A stretch of 64,000 nucleotides of DNA, taken from the NCBI GenBank assembly GCA_038209775.1, contig JBBQXK010000002.1, positions 1 to 64,000 on the forward strand, in the 5' to 3' direction. The position numbers were made by a program, and so were the translations under genes. The number at the start of each line of letters is the position of its first letter. Within the stretch, counting starts at the first letter, position 1. The notes beneath the pieces are model-generated. The model did no database searches. It was given only the letters and a program-made list of their open reading frames with translations, and was not told where the DNA came from. Source of the DNA: JBBQXK01 sp038209775 (GTDB lineage: Bacteria; Pseudomonadota; Alphaproteobacteria; Rhodobacterales; Rhodobacteraceae). Positions 25,841-34,464 of this stretch are shown here, piece after piece.

Positions 25841-25969
25841 GGGGGCTGCCGCCCCCGCACCCCCGCGAGTATTTGTGCAAAGAAGAAACGCAAGTTTGAT
25901 TCAAATTGTCCTTCTTCTTTGACCAAGTACTCCGGGGGGTGAGCGTCAGCGAGGGGGGCAGCGCCCCCC
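25841..25969. repeat. Full-length palindromic copy of the dispersed repeat (copy 3)
   Basis: It has the same palindromic unit as 7314-7454 but in the opposite orientation. The plus-strand tail is at 25867-25889 and the inverted tail at 25911-25935, around the core TTTGATTCAAA and flanked by GC-rich blocks. It fills most of the space between convergent genes. Confidence 0.85.
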
Positions 25970-26009
25970 TTTCCCCCGCAGTGCCGGGTACAACACTCGG
26001 TCTCTGGCG

Positions 26010-27185
26010 CTACCGCTCGCGCAGCGCCTCGCGCGATTTCCACAGGGGTTTCGTGAGGTAGGTCAGCACCGTCTTGCCGCCGGTCTGCAACTCGACCTCG
26101 GCCTGCATGCCGGGGCGAATCTCGATCCCGGCGGCGCGGCTGTTCAGGCTGACCGGATCAACCCGCAGCGTGACCTTGTAATGCGGATCGCCATCGGCAT
26201 TCCGCGACCGGTCATCGCGAAAAGTGTCCGCCGACACCACCATCACCTCGGCCGACAGCGTGCCCCAGGCGGTGTAGTCATAGGCCGACAGCTTGATCGT
26301 GGCCTTCTGTCCCACCCGCACAGTGGCGATGTTCTGCGGTTTCACCCGCGCCTCGATCAGCATTTCCTCGTCCAGTGGCGCGATCTGCAGGATCTCTTCA
26401 CCCGGGCGCACGACGCCGCCGATGGTGGTGACCGACAGCTTGTTCACCACACCCCGCAACGGGGCCACCAGAACGGTACGGCCCAACTGATCCTCGGCGG
26501 CCTTCAGGCCCTGCGCCAGCGACGCAATCTCGGCCAATGTCTTGGAATACTCGGTGGCGCGTTCCAATTCACCTTGGGTGATCGTGTCGGAATGGCGGTT
26601 CTCGGCATCGCGGAAAATCTTGCGCGCGCGGGTGACCTCGATCAGCGGCACAAGATCACGCTCCAGCATGTTCTCCATCAGGTCCATCTCCTTGGCCGCC
26701 TGATCCATCACCTGCCGTGCCCCTTCGCGCCGCGCGATGAAATCATCCTGCCGCGCCGCCAACAACGTGCGTTCCGATGCAACGATGTCGGGCAGGCGGG
26801 CCGACAGCGCCACAGGCACCTCGAAATCGGTGGCGCCCGCCATTTCCGCCTCAAGCCGGTGGCGGCGGATTTCAAGGGCAGCGATCTGGTCGCGCAACTC
26901 ATCCACCTTGGACTGGTACAGCGTGCCGTGCAGCCGCGCCAGCGTCTGCCCCGCCTCGACCACATCCCCCTCGGCCACCTCAAGGCTGGCCAGAATCCCG
27001 CCCTCAAGGTTCTGGATGATCTGCGGGCGCGAGGTGGACACGACCTGTCCGGGCGCGCGCACGATCTCGTCCACCCAGGCAAAGGCGGCCCACACAAAGA
27101 ACAACAGCACCGTGCCCACGATCAGCCAGATGGTCCGCCCGGGGCCGCGCGCCTGATCCTGCATGCCCGCGTCAAAGGTGGTCAT
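26010..27185 (-). CDS. Type I secretion periplasmic adaptor, HlyD family
   Basis: This 391-residue membrane fusion protein links the ABC ATPase to TolC in a type I secretion channel. It has a short cytoplasmic N-terminus, one membrane helix (about residues 18-40, IWLIVGTVLLFFVWAAFAWV), a beta-barrel and lipoyl half-motif (IIQNLEGGILASLEVAEGDV), a long coiled-coil hairpin, then a second lipoyl half and the barrel strand EGFRPGMQAEVEL-like region. The start overlaps the stop of the ABC gene by four bases (ATGA). It is the last gene of the adhesin secretion operon. Confidence 0.92.
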   Translation of the reverse strand: MTTFDAGMQDQARGPGRTIWLIVGTVLLFFVWAAFAWVDEIVRAPGQVVSTSRPQIIQNLEGGILASLEVAEGDVVEAGQTLARLHGTLYQSKVDELRDQIAALEIRRHRLEAEMAGATDFEVPVALSARLPDIVASERTLLAARQDDFIARREGARQVMDQAAKEMDLMENMLERDLVPLIEVTRARKIFRDAENRHSDTITQGELERATEYSKTLAEIASLAQGLKAAEDQLGRTVLVAPLRGVVNKLSVTTIGGVVRPGEEILQIAPLDEEMLIEARVKPQNIATVRVGQKATIKLSAYDYTAWGTLSAEVMVVSADTFRDDRSRNADGDPHYKVTLRVDPVSLNSRAAGIEIRPGMQAEVELQTGGKTVLTYLTKPLWKSREALRER

Positions 27186-29446
27186 GCGGGGGCCCCTTGC
27201 GCCTTCATCAAATGCGCCAGCACCGCATCACGCGGCCCGTCCACCGCCAGCTTGCCGTTCTGCAGGATCAGCACACGGTCGGTCAGTTGCAGGATCGGCA
27301 CCCGGTGCGTGGCGATCACCGCCGTGCGTCCGCGCAGCCAGCCACCCATGCGGCTGACCAGAACACTTTCCAGCGTCTGGTCCAGCGCGGCGGTCGGTTC
27401 GTCCAACAGCACCACGGGCGGGTCCTGCAACCACAGCCGCGCCCAGCCAATGCTTTGCCGCTGCCCGACCGAAAGCCCCTCACCCATCTCGTGGATCACC
27501 AGATCAAGGCCCCGCGGATGCGCCCGCACGAACGGGCCCAGCCCTGCGAAATCCAGCGATTTCAACAGCCGGTCGTCATCGCGTTCCAGCCCGTGCAGGT
27601 TCAGGTTGTCACGCAACGACCCCGCGATCAGCCGCACCTCCTGCGCCAGATACCCGACGCCCCGCCGGATATCGCGCGGATGGATCTGCCCCATGTCCAG
27701 CCCGTCGATCAACACCCGGCCCCCGGTCGGATCATACAACCCCGCCAGTATCCGCAGCAGCGTCGATTTGCCCGACCCGTTGGTGCCCAGCACCGCAATG
27801 TGCTGCCCCGCCGGAATGGCCAGCGCCGCAATCTCGACCGTGGGCGTGGCGGTGGGGTCATAGCGGAACGACATGTTGCGAAACTCATACGCCCCGCTCA
27901 GCGCCTCACGCCGCAGATAGACGCGGCCCGGCTCTTCGGTCTGGGGGGCGTCGGCGATGGCATCAAGGCCGGTCAGCGCCGATTTGACATTGGTCCAGCG
28001 CGCCAGCAACGCCGACAACTGTGCCAGCGGGCCCAGTGTTCGCCCCGTCAGGATGCCGATGGCAATGATCGTGCCTACGGTGAACTGGCCCGCGAACACC
28101 AGATAGGTGCCCACGACCACGGCCATCACATAGGTCGCCTGCTGCACCCCCTGTGCCCAGGTGGTCAGCCATGTCGTCAGGTCGCGCTGTTCCGATGACT
28201 TGGTGGCGGAAAGCGCCGTCAACTCATTCCAGACGCGGCGGATGCGGTCCTCGCCGCGCTGGGTGGCGACGGTTTCGTGTTCATAGACCGCCTCGTACAG
28301 CATCCGGGCCGCTCTGGCCGATGCGCCTTGGGTGGCGGCGGTCAGTGCGACCATGCGTTTTTGCAGCAGGAACCCCGGCACCACCATCAGGATACCACCC
28401 GCAATCAGCACCCACACCAGCGGCCCGCCGATCATCGCGACAAGCCCAAGGAACAGGAACAGGAACGGAAGGTCCGTCAGGGTGCCGATGGTGCCCGCCG
28501 TAAAGAACTCGCGCACCGACGAAAACTCGCGCATGGCACCGAACAACTGGCTGGGCCGCCGTTCGCCCGGGGCGGCGCGCAGGCCCAGAAGCCGGGCCAT
28601 CAGGCGCGCCTGCACGGCCAGCTCGATCCGCTTGCCGGTCAGGTCCATCAGCTTGGACCGCGCCAGCTTCAGCGCCCCCTCCATCAGCACCGCCAACAAA
28701 ACGCCCAGCGCCAGCACCCACAGCGTCGCCTCGGACTGGTGCGGGATCACCCGGTCGTAGACCTGCAATGAAAACAACGCGATGGCCGTGGCCAGAAGGT
28801 TCCCGAACAGCGCCCCCGCCGCCACCTCGATCATCGCGCGGCGGTGATGGGCAAACTCACCCCAGAACCAGTGCGGCTCAGCGCCTGCGTCGGCGTGGCG
28901 GGTGGCCACCTCGGCCATGGTGGTGCGCGCCACCAGCACCTCACCGGCGAACACCCGTGCGAAATCGGCGGTCGGAATGTCGGCGCGGGCGTCGATACAG
29001 GTGGCGTCATAGACCGTCAGCGACGTCTCATCCTGCGACAGCACCAGCACGACCTGGCCCGAGGTCATCAGCGCAATCGCGGGCCACAGATCGGGCGCAA
29101 GGGCGGCTTTCGTGACCTTGGCCGACAGCCCGCCCGCCTTCAGCGCCTCGGCCACAACGGCAAGGTCCATCGTGCCGCTGCCGGCGCCCAACTGGATGTG
29201 TTCCAAGAGATCACCCACCGCCACCTCGGCCCCAAGGACGGCGGCATAGGTGGCGGCGACATGGGCGCGCGACTGCGCGCGGTTCATGTGGCGGGGTTTT
29301 GGCAAGCGCGATGATGGGGGGGCAAGGGCAGGGGCCGGCATCGTGACGGGCGTCACCGACAGGCCCTGTGCGGCGCTGCCGCCGCGTGCGCCCGCGTTCA
29401 GGTCAAAGGCGACAACCCCGCCGCTGGCCTGCCCCTTGGCGTTCAC
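27182..29446 (-). CDS. Type I secretion ABC transporter with inactive C39-like domain
   Basis: This 754-residue exporter ATPase energises adhesin secretion. The N-terminal part is a peptidase-C39-like domain (about residues 55-185) without a catalytic Cys, as in HlyB/LapB. Six membrane helices follow (about 215-500). The nucleotide-binding domain has Walker A GTNGSGKST, the signature LSVGQRQSIGWAR and Walker B VVLLDEPTAALD. The gene is tightly coupled: its start overlaps the TolC gene stop and its stop overlaps the HlyD start, four bases each. Confidence 0.92.
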   Translation of the reverse strand: MNAKGQASGGVVAFDLNAGARGGSAAQGLSVTPVTMPAPALAPPSSRLPKPRHMNRAQSRAHVAATYAAVLGAEVAVGDLLEHIQLGAGSGTMDLAVVAEALKAGGLSAKVTKAALAPDLWPAIALMTSGQVVLVLSQDETSLTVYDATCIDARADIPTADFARVFAGEVLVARTTMAEVATRHADAGAEPHWFWGEFAHHRRAMIEVAAGALFGNLLATAIALFSLQVYDRVIPHQSEATLWVLALGVLLAVLMEGALKLARSKLMDLTGKRIELAVQARLMARLLGLRAAPGERRPSQLFGAMREFSSVREFFTAGTIGTLTDLPFLFLFLGLVAMIGGPLVWVLIAGGILMVVPGFLLQKRMVALTAATQGASARAARMLYEAVYEHETVATQRGEDRIRRVWNELTALSATKSSEQRDLTTWLTTWAQGVQQATYVMAVVVGTYLVFAGQFTVGTIIAIGILTGRTLGPLAQLSALLARWTNVKSALTGLDAIADAPQTEEPGRVYLRREALSGAYEFRNMSFRYDPTATPTVEIAALAIPAGQHIAVLGTNGSGKSTLLRILAGLYDPTGGRVLIDGLDMGQIHPRDIRRGVGYLAQEVRLIAGSLRDNLNLHGLERDDDRLLKSLDFAGLGPFVRAHPRGLDLVIHEMGEGLSVGQRQSIGWARLWLQDPPVVLLDEPTAALDQTLESVLVSRMGGWLRGRTAVIATHRVPILQLTDRVLILQNGKLAVDGPRDAVLAHLMKAQGAPA

Positions 29447-30792
29447 ATGCGTGCCCCGTCCACCAGCACGCCGCGTTCCAGTGCGATCCGCAGCCGGATC
29501 AGGGCGGCGTCATAGGCAAGGCCGGCCTGTTCCCGCTCGGTCCGGGCAAAGCTGTCGGTCAGGTTGACCAGTTCCATCAGCGGCCGCACCCCGGCCTTGT
29601 ACTGCTCGGCATACAGGGCAAGGCTGGTCTCGGTCTCTGCTGCCAGACTGGCCCCTTCGGCGGCCCGCGCCTCGATCTGCGACAACTGGCGTTCCAGCGT
29701 CACGATGCGGCGGGCGGCATCGTCGGCGGCCTCGGCCTCACGCTGGGCGGCAACGGTTTCGGTGGCCTCCAGCGCCTGCAGGTTGGCCCGCGTGCCCAGA
29801 CCCAACAGCTTGTCCGCCGACACCCGAAGCCCACCGGTGATGCCATCGCCCGAGACCGAGGCCCCAGCCTTCAGCCCCGGCAGTTGTGCCGCCCGGTCAA
29901 TCTTTGCCTCGGCCACCAGCCGCCGCCCCTCGGCCCCGGCGCGCAGCACCGAAAGGGGTTGCGCGCCCCCTTGCACCGATGGCCCGTCGGGCAGACCGCT
30001 GACTGATAACGCACGCCCCGCCAGCGCCGCCAGTTCGGCCCGCGCCGTCAGTTCCGCCTCACGGTCGGTGCTTTCCAGCGCACGCAGTTCGGCCAGCCTC
30101 TGCGCCACGACACGGCCCTCGGACCGGTCGGCAATGCCGCCCTCAACCCGACCTTGCATGATCCGGTCATAGTCCGTCATCCGTTCCATGGCCCGGCCCA
30201 CTGCCGCAGCCTGCGCGCCGGCACGTTCGGCCTCGACATAGCGGGCAAGCCCGTCATGCACGCGGGCGTTCATCTCGGTGGCCAGCATCACCGCCGCCAC
30301 CTCGACGTCAGCGGCGGCAAAGGCGCGTTCGGCCTTGCGCCGCCCGTTGTCCAGGATCAGCTGATCCACCAGCATCCCCGCCGCCAGACTGCCCAGCGAC
30401 GCCAGATCAACCGATGGCCCGATGGATGGCAACCAGTTGCGCGCCTTCGCCTCGGCCTTCAGCCGGGCCACGCGCAATTCGGCGGCACCGGCACCCTGAT
30501 TGGCCGCCAGCACCGCATCGGCCACCTCGGCAAAGGCACCGCCCGACAGCACCGACCGGCGCGCGCGCAGGTCGGCAATGACGGTGGACTGCGCCGACTG
30601 CTTGTCGCCCGACGCACGCTCGATCTCGCCCCCCGCCGCCAGTGGCGGCGGGTCCGACGGGCGCGCGCCCGCCAGCATCGATACACCCGGAAACGCGCCG
30701 TCCTGCATGCAGCCGGCCAGCAACAACCCCGCCATCGCCAGCAGGCCAAGGGGCGTTACCCCTGACCTGCCCCGCACCAAGCACCCTGCCAT
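29443..30792 (-). CDS. TolC-family outer-membrane channel lipoprotein
   Basis: This 449-residue outer-membrane efflux protein completes the type I secretion channel. The signal peptide ends in a lipobox (LAMAGLLLAGC), indicating lipid anchoring. The body is Ala-rich helices in two repeats (for example AVMLATEMNARVHDGLARYV and DDAARRIVTLERQLSQIEAR) and a C-terminal YKAGVRPLMELVNLTDSFAR motif typical of TolC proteins. The ATG at 30792 follows GGGGAG; the frame upstream overlaps the adhesin gene. It lies 13 bases after the adhesin stop. Confidence 0.9.
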   Translation of the reverse strand: MAGCLVRGRSGVTPLGLLAMAGLLLAGCMQDGAFPGVSMLAGARPSDPPPLAAGGEIERASGDKQSAQSTVIADLRARRSVLSGGAFAEVADAVLAANQGAGAAELRVARLKAEAKARNWLPSIGPSVDLASLGSLAAGMLVDQLILDNGRRKAERAFAAADVEVAAVMLATEMNARVHDGLARYVEAERAGAQAAAVGRAMERMTDYDRIMQGRVEGGIADRSEGRVVAQRLAELRALESTDREAELTARAELAALAGRALSVSGLPDGPSVQGGAQPLSVLRAGAEGRRLVAEAKIDRAAQLPGLKAGASVSGDGITGGLRVSADKLLGLGTRANLQALEATETVAAQREAEAADDAARRIVTLERQLSQIEARAAEGASLAAETETSLALYAEQYKAGVRPLMELVNLTDSFARTEREQAGLAYDAALIRLRIALERGVLVDGARM

Positions 30793-30805
30793 GACACGCT
30801 CCCCG

Positions 30806-33800
30806 TCAGATGACGGCGCGGATGTCATCGTCCAGCAGAACCGTGGCACCCGCGTTGCCGAGGGTGAAGATCGCATAGCGCTCGCCATCGATCACCGTGG
30901 TCTGGCCGGTGGCGGTGCCGCCGGTCAGGGTCACAGTGTCATCATCGCCACCCTTCACCACCAGCCGGTCATCAGGTCCGGTCAGCGACCGCAACTGTGC
31001 CTCGTTGATCGTCATCCGCGCATCGGGGGCAAAGGTCAGGTCGATGGCCGCAAAGTCAAAGTTGGCAAGCCCCGGCCGGCCCAGGTTGACCGTGCTGGCA
31101 TTGGTGTTGTCCACGATGAACAGCGTGGACGATTGGTTGCCCGCCGTATCCGCCGTGTTCACCACCAGATAACTGCCATCCGGCACCGGCGACGAAAACC
31201 GGAAGTTCGTCTCGTTGAACTCGGGGTCGTTGGTGCGGGTGGCGCTGATGGCCGTTTGCCCGCCAGACTCGTCCACCCGGGTAAACGTATAGGCATCATC
31301 CGTCGCTTCGGTGCCGATGTCGCGCAGGCCGTTGACGTCGCGGCGGAAACTGACCACCTCGGGTGACCCCGGGGCCACCGTGTCGACGCGGAACGTCTCG
31401 GTCAGGCTGGTGGTGTTCTTTGCGAGGTCGGTCGCGGTCAGCGACACGGTAACGTCCCGCTCACCCACTGGCAGTTCGTTGGCGGCAAAAGCCACGCTCC
31501 ACTGCCCCGATGCGCCCGCAACCACCGTCTGCTCGGCGCCGTTCGACAACCGCACGACCACAGTGGCACCCGGTTCGACCGTCCCCGACAAGGGCAGCCC
31601 CTGACCCACCTCGACGGCGTTCAGCACACCGTCACTGCCGATGGTGCCGCCGGTACGGGCAAAGTTGCGCACCAGCGTATCGACATCCACCTGCTCGGTC
31701 AGCGTCGACACGTTGCCGACGCGGTCGGTCGCGGTCATCGTCAGCGAAACCGCGCTTTCGCCCGGCGGCACTTCGGATGCCGGTATCGTCAGGCTCCAGG
31801 CCCCGTCAGCCCCCACCAGCGCAGGGCGCGACTGGCCGGTGCCGAACTTGACCATCACCGTCGATCCCGGCTCGACCGTGCCGGTCAGCGACAGACCCTG
31901 CATCGCCTCGGCGCCGTTCAGCACCGCGTCGATCCCGGTCGAATCGCTGACCTTGGCAAAGTTGCGCACTTCGGTATCGACGGCCAGCGCATGTGTCGTG
32001 GTCGCGGTATTGCCCGCCAGATCGGTGGCGGTCACCGAAACGGTGCTGTTGTAGGTGCCCACCGGAATCTCGGACCGCGCAAAGGTCGCGGTCCAGTTGC
32101 CTTCGCCATTTGCCGTGACGGTCCGGGTGACGCCTTCCAGCGTGACCGCAACCGAAGCCCCGGCTTCGGCGCGCCCGGTCAGGGCCACGCCGGCCTGCTG
32201 CTCGGCCCCCGCGATGATGTCATCGCCGCCGGTCTGGCCGGGGTTGACCGACACCGCAGTCGTCGTGTCGATCCGCACCGGGCGCGACGTCGTGGCCATG
32301 TTGCCCGCAGCATCGGTCGCAGTGACGGTGATGGTCGAGTTCTGCTCGCCACTCGGCAGCACAGTGCCGGGATAGGTGACCGACCATGTGCCGTTTGCCG
32401 CAACCGTGGCGGGCAGGGTGGTGTTGTTCCACAACACGCTGACAACCGACCCGGCCTGCGCCGTGCCGGTCAACAGCACGCCTGCGGCGGATTCGGCAGC
32501 GTTCACGATGTCGTTCTCGGCAACCGGCCCGTTCAGAGTGACGGCGGTGGTGGTGTCGACCCGCATCACATGCGTGGTGGACGACGGGTTGCCCGCCGCG
32601 TCCACCGTGCTGGCAGTGATCGTGGCATCATATTCGCCGGCGGTCATCGTGTTGGCTGCGACGTTCAGCGTCCATTGCCCGTTCGCCCCCGCCGTCGTGG
32701 TCTGGCTGAAGGTGCCCATGGTCACGGTAACAGTGGCCCCGGCCGCCGTCGTGCCGTTGATCGCAAACCCGGCCGATGCCTCGGCCCCGTTCACGATGTT
32801 GTCCGACGTGACAGGGTTTACCGCAATCGGGTTCGGCACGGTATCGACGACAAGGTTTTCGGTGATGACGGTGCGGTTGCCCAGCGCGTCGGTCGCGGTG
32901 ACGGTAAACGGCACGGTGTATTCGCCACCCACGACCTGCGTCGTGGTGTAGGTCACGCTCCAGGTGCCCTGCGCGCTGACGGTGGTGGTCTGCACGGTGC
33001 CTGCCACCTCGACCCGGATCGTGGCGCCAGCCTCGCCGGTGCCATCGATGCGCACGCCATTGCCATGGTCGGCCAGGTTTTCCACATGGCCCACGGCCTG
33101 GCTGCCTTCGGTCACAGCGACGGGCGGCGGGGTCATGTCAATGATATAGCCGGGGCCGTCCAGGGTGATCGGCGGCACACCGGCAGCGGTGGGGGGTGTC
33201 ACAACCACGACCGCTTCATACGTGCCGTCCGGCGGCAGGCCGGTGCCGGGGACGGTGACGCCCCAGGTGCCCTCGGGGGTGATCGTCGTCGTTGTGACAA
33301 CAGTGCCCACCGTCACCGTCACCGTATCGCCGGGCTCGCCCGTGCCGGTGACCATGATCTGCGGGTTCGTGGTGTTGGTCGTCAGCGTGTTCGACGAGGT
33401 CGGGTTGTCGACCGTGGGCTGTGCGCGGGTGTCACCACCGCCGCCGCCACCGCCGCCACCACCGCCACCGCCCAGAACCGCCACACCGCCCGCGATGGCA
33501 CCCGCAGCCAACAGCCCGTTGCCGCCAAAGCCGGCCAGAAGCGGGATGAACGGGGCCATGCCGGTCGCATCATCTGCCGCACCGCTGGCCGCAGTCAGGA
33601 CTTCGCCGCCTTCGTAACGCAGGTCATCCAGCGCACTGAACTTGCCCCAGCCTTCGTTGACGCCATAGCTTGCGAACAACGTGCCATCGCCGCCATCGGT
33701 CAGGTTGACCAGCGCAATATCGCCGTTCGCCGAAAGGTACAGCTTGTTCTCAAGGCCCGCCGGTGCGTCAAAGAACCCGGCGATCACAATCTCTCGCCCG

Positions 33801-33988
33801 TCGATCAGCGTCACCACAAGGTTGCCGCCTTGGCGCGCATACCCCGAAACCTGCGCCTGCGCGAGGTTGAGCGAGATTGCCTCGCCAGCCCCCACCTGCA
33901 TGAAGTGGCTGCCCCCGTCGCCCGCCACTTCGCCCCGAACCAACACGCCCGCAGCATTGCGGACGGTGAAATCCACCGCTTGTACCAT
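30806..33988 (-). CDS. BapA/LapA-type adhesin with Ig-like repeats
   Basis: This 1060-residue surface protein is the likely substrate of the adjacent type I secretion system. Residues 1-130 resemble the BapA prefix/retention module (MVQAVDFTVRNAAGVLVRGE). A hydrophobic stretch with LAAG (residues 160-163) precedes a run of 13 glycines (173-185). Seven Ig-like repeats of about 95-100 residues follow, each ending near ATDxAGN...VDT. The C-terminal 170 residues contain one GGDDD but no array of RTX nonapeptides and probably hold the secretion signal. The start has GCGGAG upstream. Confidence 0.88.
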   Translation of the reverse strand: MVQAVDFTVRNAAGVLVRGEVAGDGGSHFMQVGAGEAISLNLAQAQVSGYARQGGNLVVTLIDGREIVIAGFFDAPAGLENKLYLSANGDIALVNLTDGGDGTLFASYGVNEGWGKFSALDDLRYEGGEVLTAASGAADDATGMAPFIPLLAGFGGNGLLAAGAIAGGVAVLGGGGGGGGGGGGGDTRAQPTVDNPTSSNTLTTNTTNPQIMVTGTGEPGDTVTVTVGTVVTTTTITPEGTWGVTVPGTGLPPDGTYEAVVVVTPPTAAGVPPITLDGPGYIIDMTPPPVAVTEGSQAVGHVENLADHGNGVRIDGTGEAGATIRVEVAGTVQTTTVSAQGTWSVTYTTTQVVGGEYTVPFTVTATDALGNRTVITENLVVDTVPNPIAVNPVTSDNIVNGAEASAGFAINGTTAAGATVTVTMGTFSQTTTAGANGQWTLNVAANTMTAGEYDATITASTVDAAGNPSSTTHVMRVDTTTAVTLNGPVAENDIVNAAESAAGVLLTGTAQAGSVVSVLWNNTTLPATVAANGTWSVTYPGTVLPSGEQNSTITVTATDAAGNMATTSRPVRIDTTTAVSVNPGQTGGDDIIAGAEQQAGVALTGRAEAGASVAVTLEGVTRTVTANGEGNWTATFARSEIPVGTYNSTVSVTATDLAGNTATTTHALAVDTEVRNFAKVSDSTGIDAVLNGAEAMQGLSLTGTVEPGSTVMVKFGTGQSRPALVGADGAWSLTIPASEVPPGESAVSLTMTATDRVGNVSTLTEQVDVDTLVRNFARTGGTIGSDGVLNAVEVGQGLPLSGTVEPGATVVVRLSNGAEQTVVAGASGQWSVAFAANELPVGERDVTVSLTATDLAKNTTSLTETFRVDTVAPGSPEVVSFRRDVNGLRDIGTEATDDAYTFTRVDESGGQTAISATRTNDPEFNETNFRFSSPVPDGSYLVVNTADTAGNQSSTLFIVDNTNASTVNLGRPGLANFDFAAIDLTFAPDARMTINEAQLRSLTGPDDRLVVKGGDDDTVTLTGGTATGQTTVIDGERYAIFTLGNAGATVLLDDDIRAVI
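33434..33472 (-). repeat. Polyglycine codon tract in the adhesin gene
   Basis: Thirteen consecutive glycine codons (GGC/GGT only) form a 39-base GGN microsatellite. In-frame length changes would lengthen or shorten the linker between the N-terminal module and the Ig repeats. Confidence 0.85.
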
Positions 33989-34010
33989 TTTCTACTCCGC
34001 CTCATTCGCC

Positions 34011-34026
34011 GGTCCTTTTTTGGACC
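34011..34026 (-). promoter_or_regulatory. Short hairpin in the adhesin 5' leader
   Basis: GGTCC and GGACC flank six A on the minus strand (GGTCCAAAAAAGGACC), ending 22 bases before the adhesin start and just upstream of its GGAG ribosome site. It may influence translation start. Confidence 0.4.
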
Positions 34027-34237
34027 GATCCGCCTTCTGGCCTGCCTGTGGCCATATTGCCGCCACGTTTAGCGCGTTTCGCAGGGAAATTCCAGCGTGA
34101 TAACACCTACATTTAGAAAAATTCACGGATTCCCGTGGCATATATATCGTTCTTCAACCACCGATAGTGTTGCTGCCAAAAATGCGGGCTGTATGACGGT
34201 CTGTAACCGGCGACCCGATCAATGCCGCACAAACAGA

Positions 34238-34267
34238 GAAGGGGTCGCCGGCAACGGCGACCCCTTC
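34238..34267 (-). terminator. Perfect 12-bp hairpin downstream of the small ORF
   Basis: GAAGGGGTCGCC and GGCGACCCCTTC form a perfect 12-bp stem with a 6-base loop. On the minus strand it is followed by TCTGTTTGTG, a weak T-rich tail. It fits as the terminator, or an attenuator, of the transcript starting near 34423. Confidence 0.55.
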
Positions 34268-34337
34268 CGAGTTCCAAGGAGATGGGCCAGTTAGGTTTCA
34301 AGCCCAATCAAGTGTTCGACCGTCCGACGGGCTGCCG

Positions 34338-34394
34338 TCAGAAAACCGCTCCCCTGACTGTCCCGACACCTATCTCCAACATCACTCTAGACAC
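34338..34394 (-). CDS. Candidate 18-codon small ORF with full anti-16S ribosome site
   Basis: A GTG at 34394 opens 18 codons (encoding MSRVMLEIGVGTVRGAVF) to a TGA at 34338. The ribosome site on the minus strand is GAAAGGAGGTGATCCAG at 34394-34410, which is exactly complementary to the 3' end of 16S rRNA (CTGGATCACCTCCTTTC), far longer than any other site in the window. GGAGG is seven bases from the GTG. An internal ATG at 34382 would give 14 codons. I do not recognise the peptide. The region may instead be a non-coding RNA. Confidence 0.45.
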   Translation of the reverse strand: MSRVMLEIGVGTVRGAVF

Positions 34395-34429
34395 TGGATC
34401 ACCTCCTTTCAAATGTTGCCGATATCCGA

Positions 34430-34458
34430 ATCATCGGTGCAGATTCCGGCTTTGTCAA
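34430..34458 (-). promoter_or_regulatory. Sigma-70-type promoter for the small ORF
   Basis: On the minus strand a perfect TTGACA (34453-34458) is 17 bases from GATGAT (34430-34435). Transcription would begin near 34423, about 13 bases before the extended ribosome site. It abuts the stop codon of the VUT transporter gene. Confidence 0.6.
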
Positions 34459-34464
34459 AAGGTT

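Larger units (their letters stand above)
33989..34464. other. 476-base spacer: adhesin leader region and candidate small gene
   Basis: This stretch between the adhesin and the VUT transporter contains no ordinary gene. On the minus strand it holds, in order, a promoter, an 18-codon ORF with an extended ribosome site, a strong hairpin, an AT-rich segment (34100-34200, unlike its GC-rich surroundings) with a weak CACGG/CCGTG hairpin followed by TTTTT, and a short GGTCC/GGACC hairpin near the adhesin start. Confidence 0.6.

Noticed and set aside
31991..34072. Long open frame (about 690 codons) on the plus strand across the adhesin gene
   Set aside because: It is antisense to a gene with clear Ig repeats, has low-complexity Arg/His-rich composition and no ribosome site; GC-rich DNA leaves such mirror frames open.
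34097..34294. Plus-strand ORF of 65 codons in the spacer
   Set aside because: It starts with GTG without a ribosome site and reads through the hairpin; no family resemblance.
34394..34410. Fragment of a 16S rRNA gene (CTGGATCACCTCCTTTC)
   Set aside because: Only these 17 bases match the 16S tail; flanking bases do not, and the opposite strand reads as a ribosome site behind a promoter, which explains it better.
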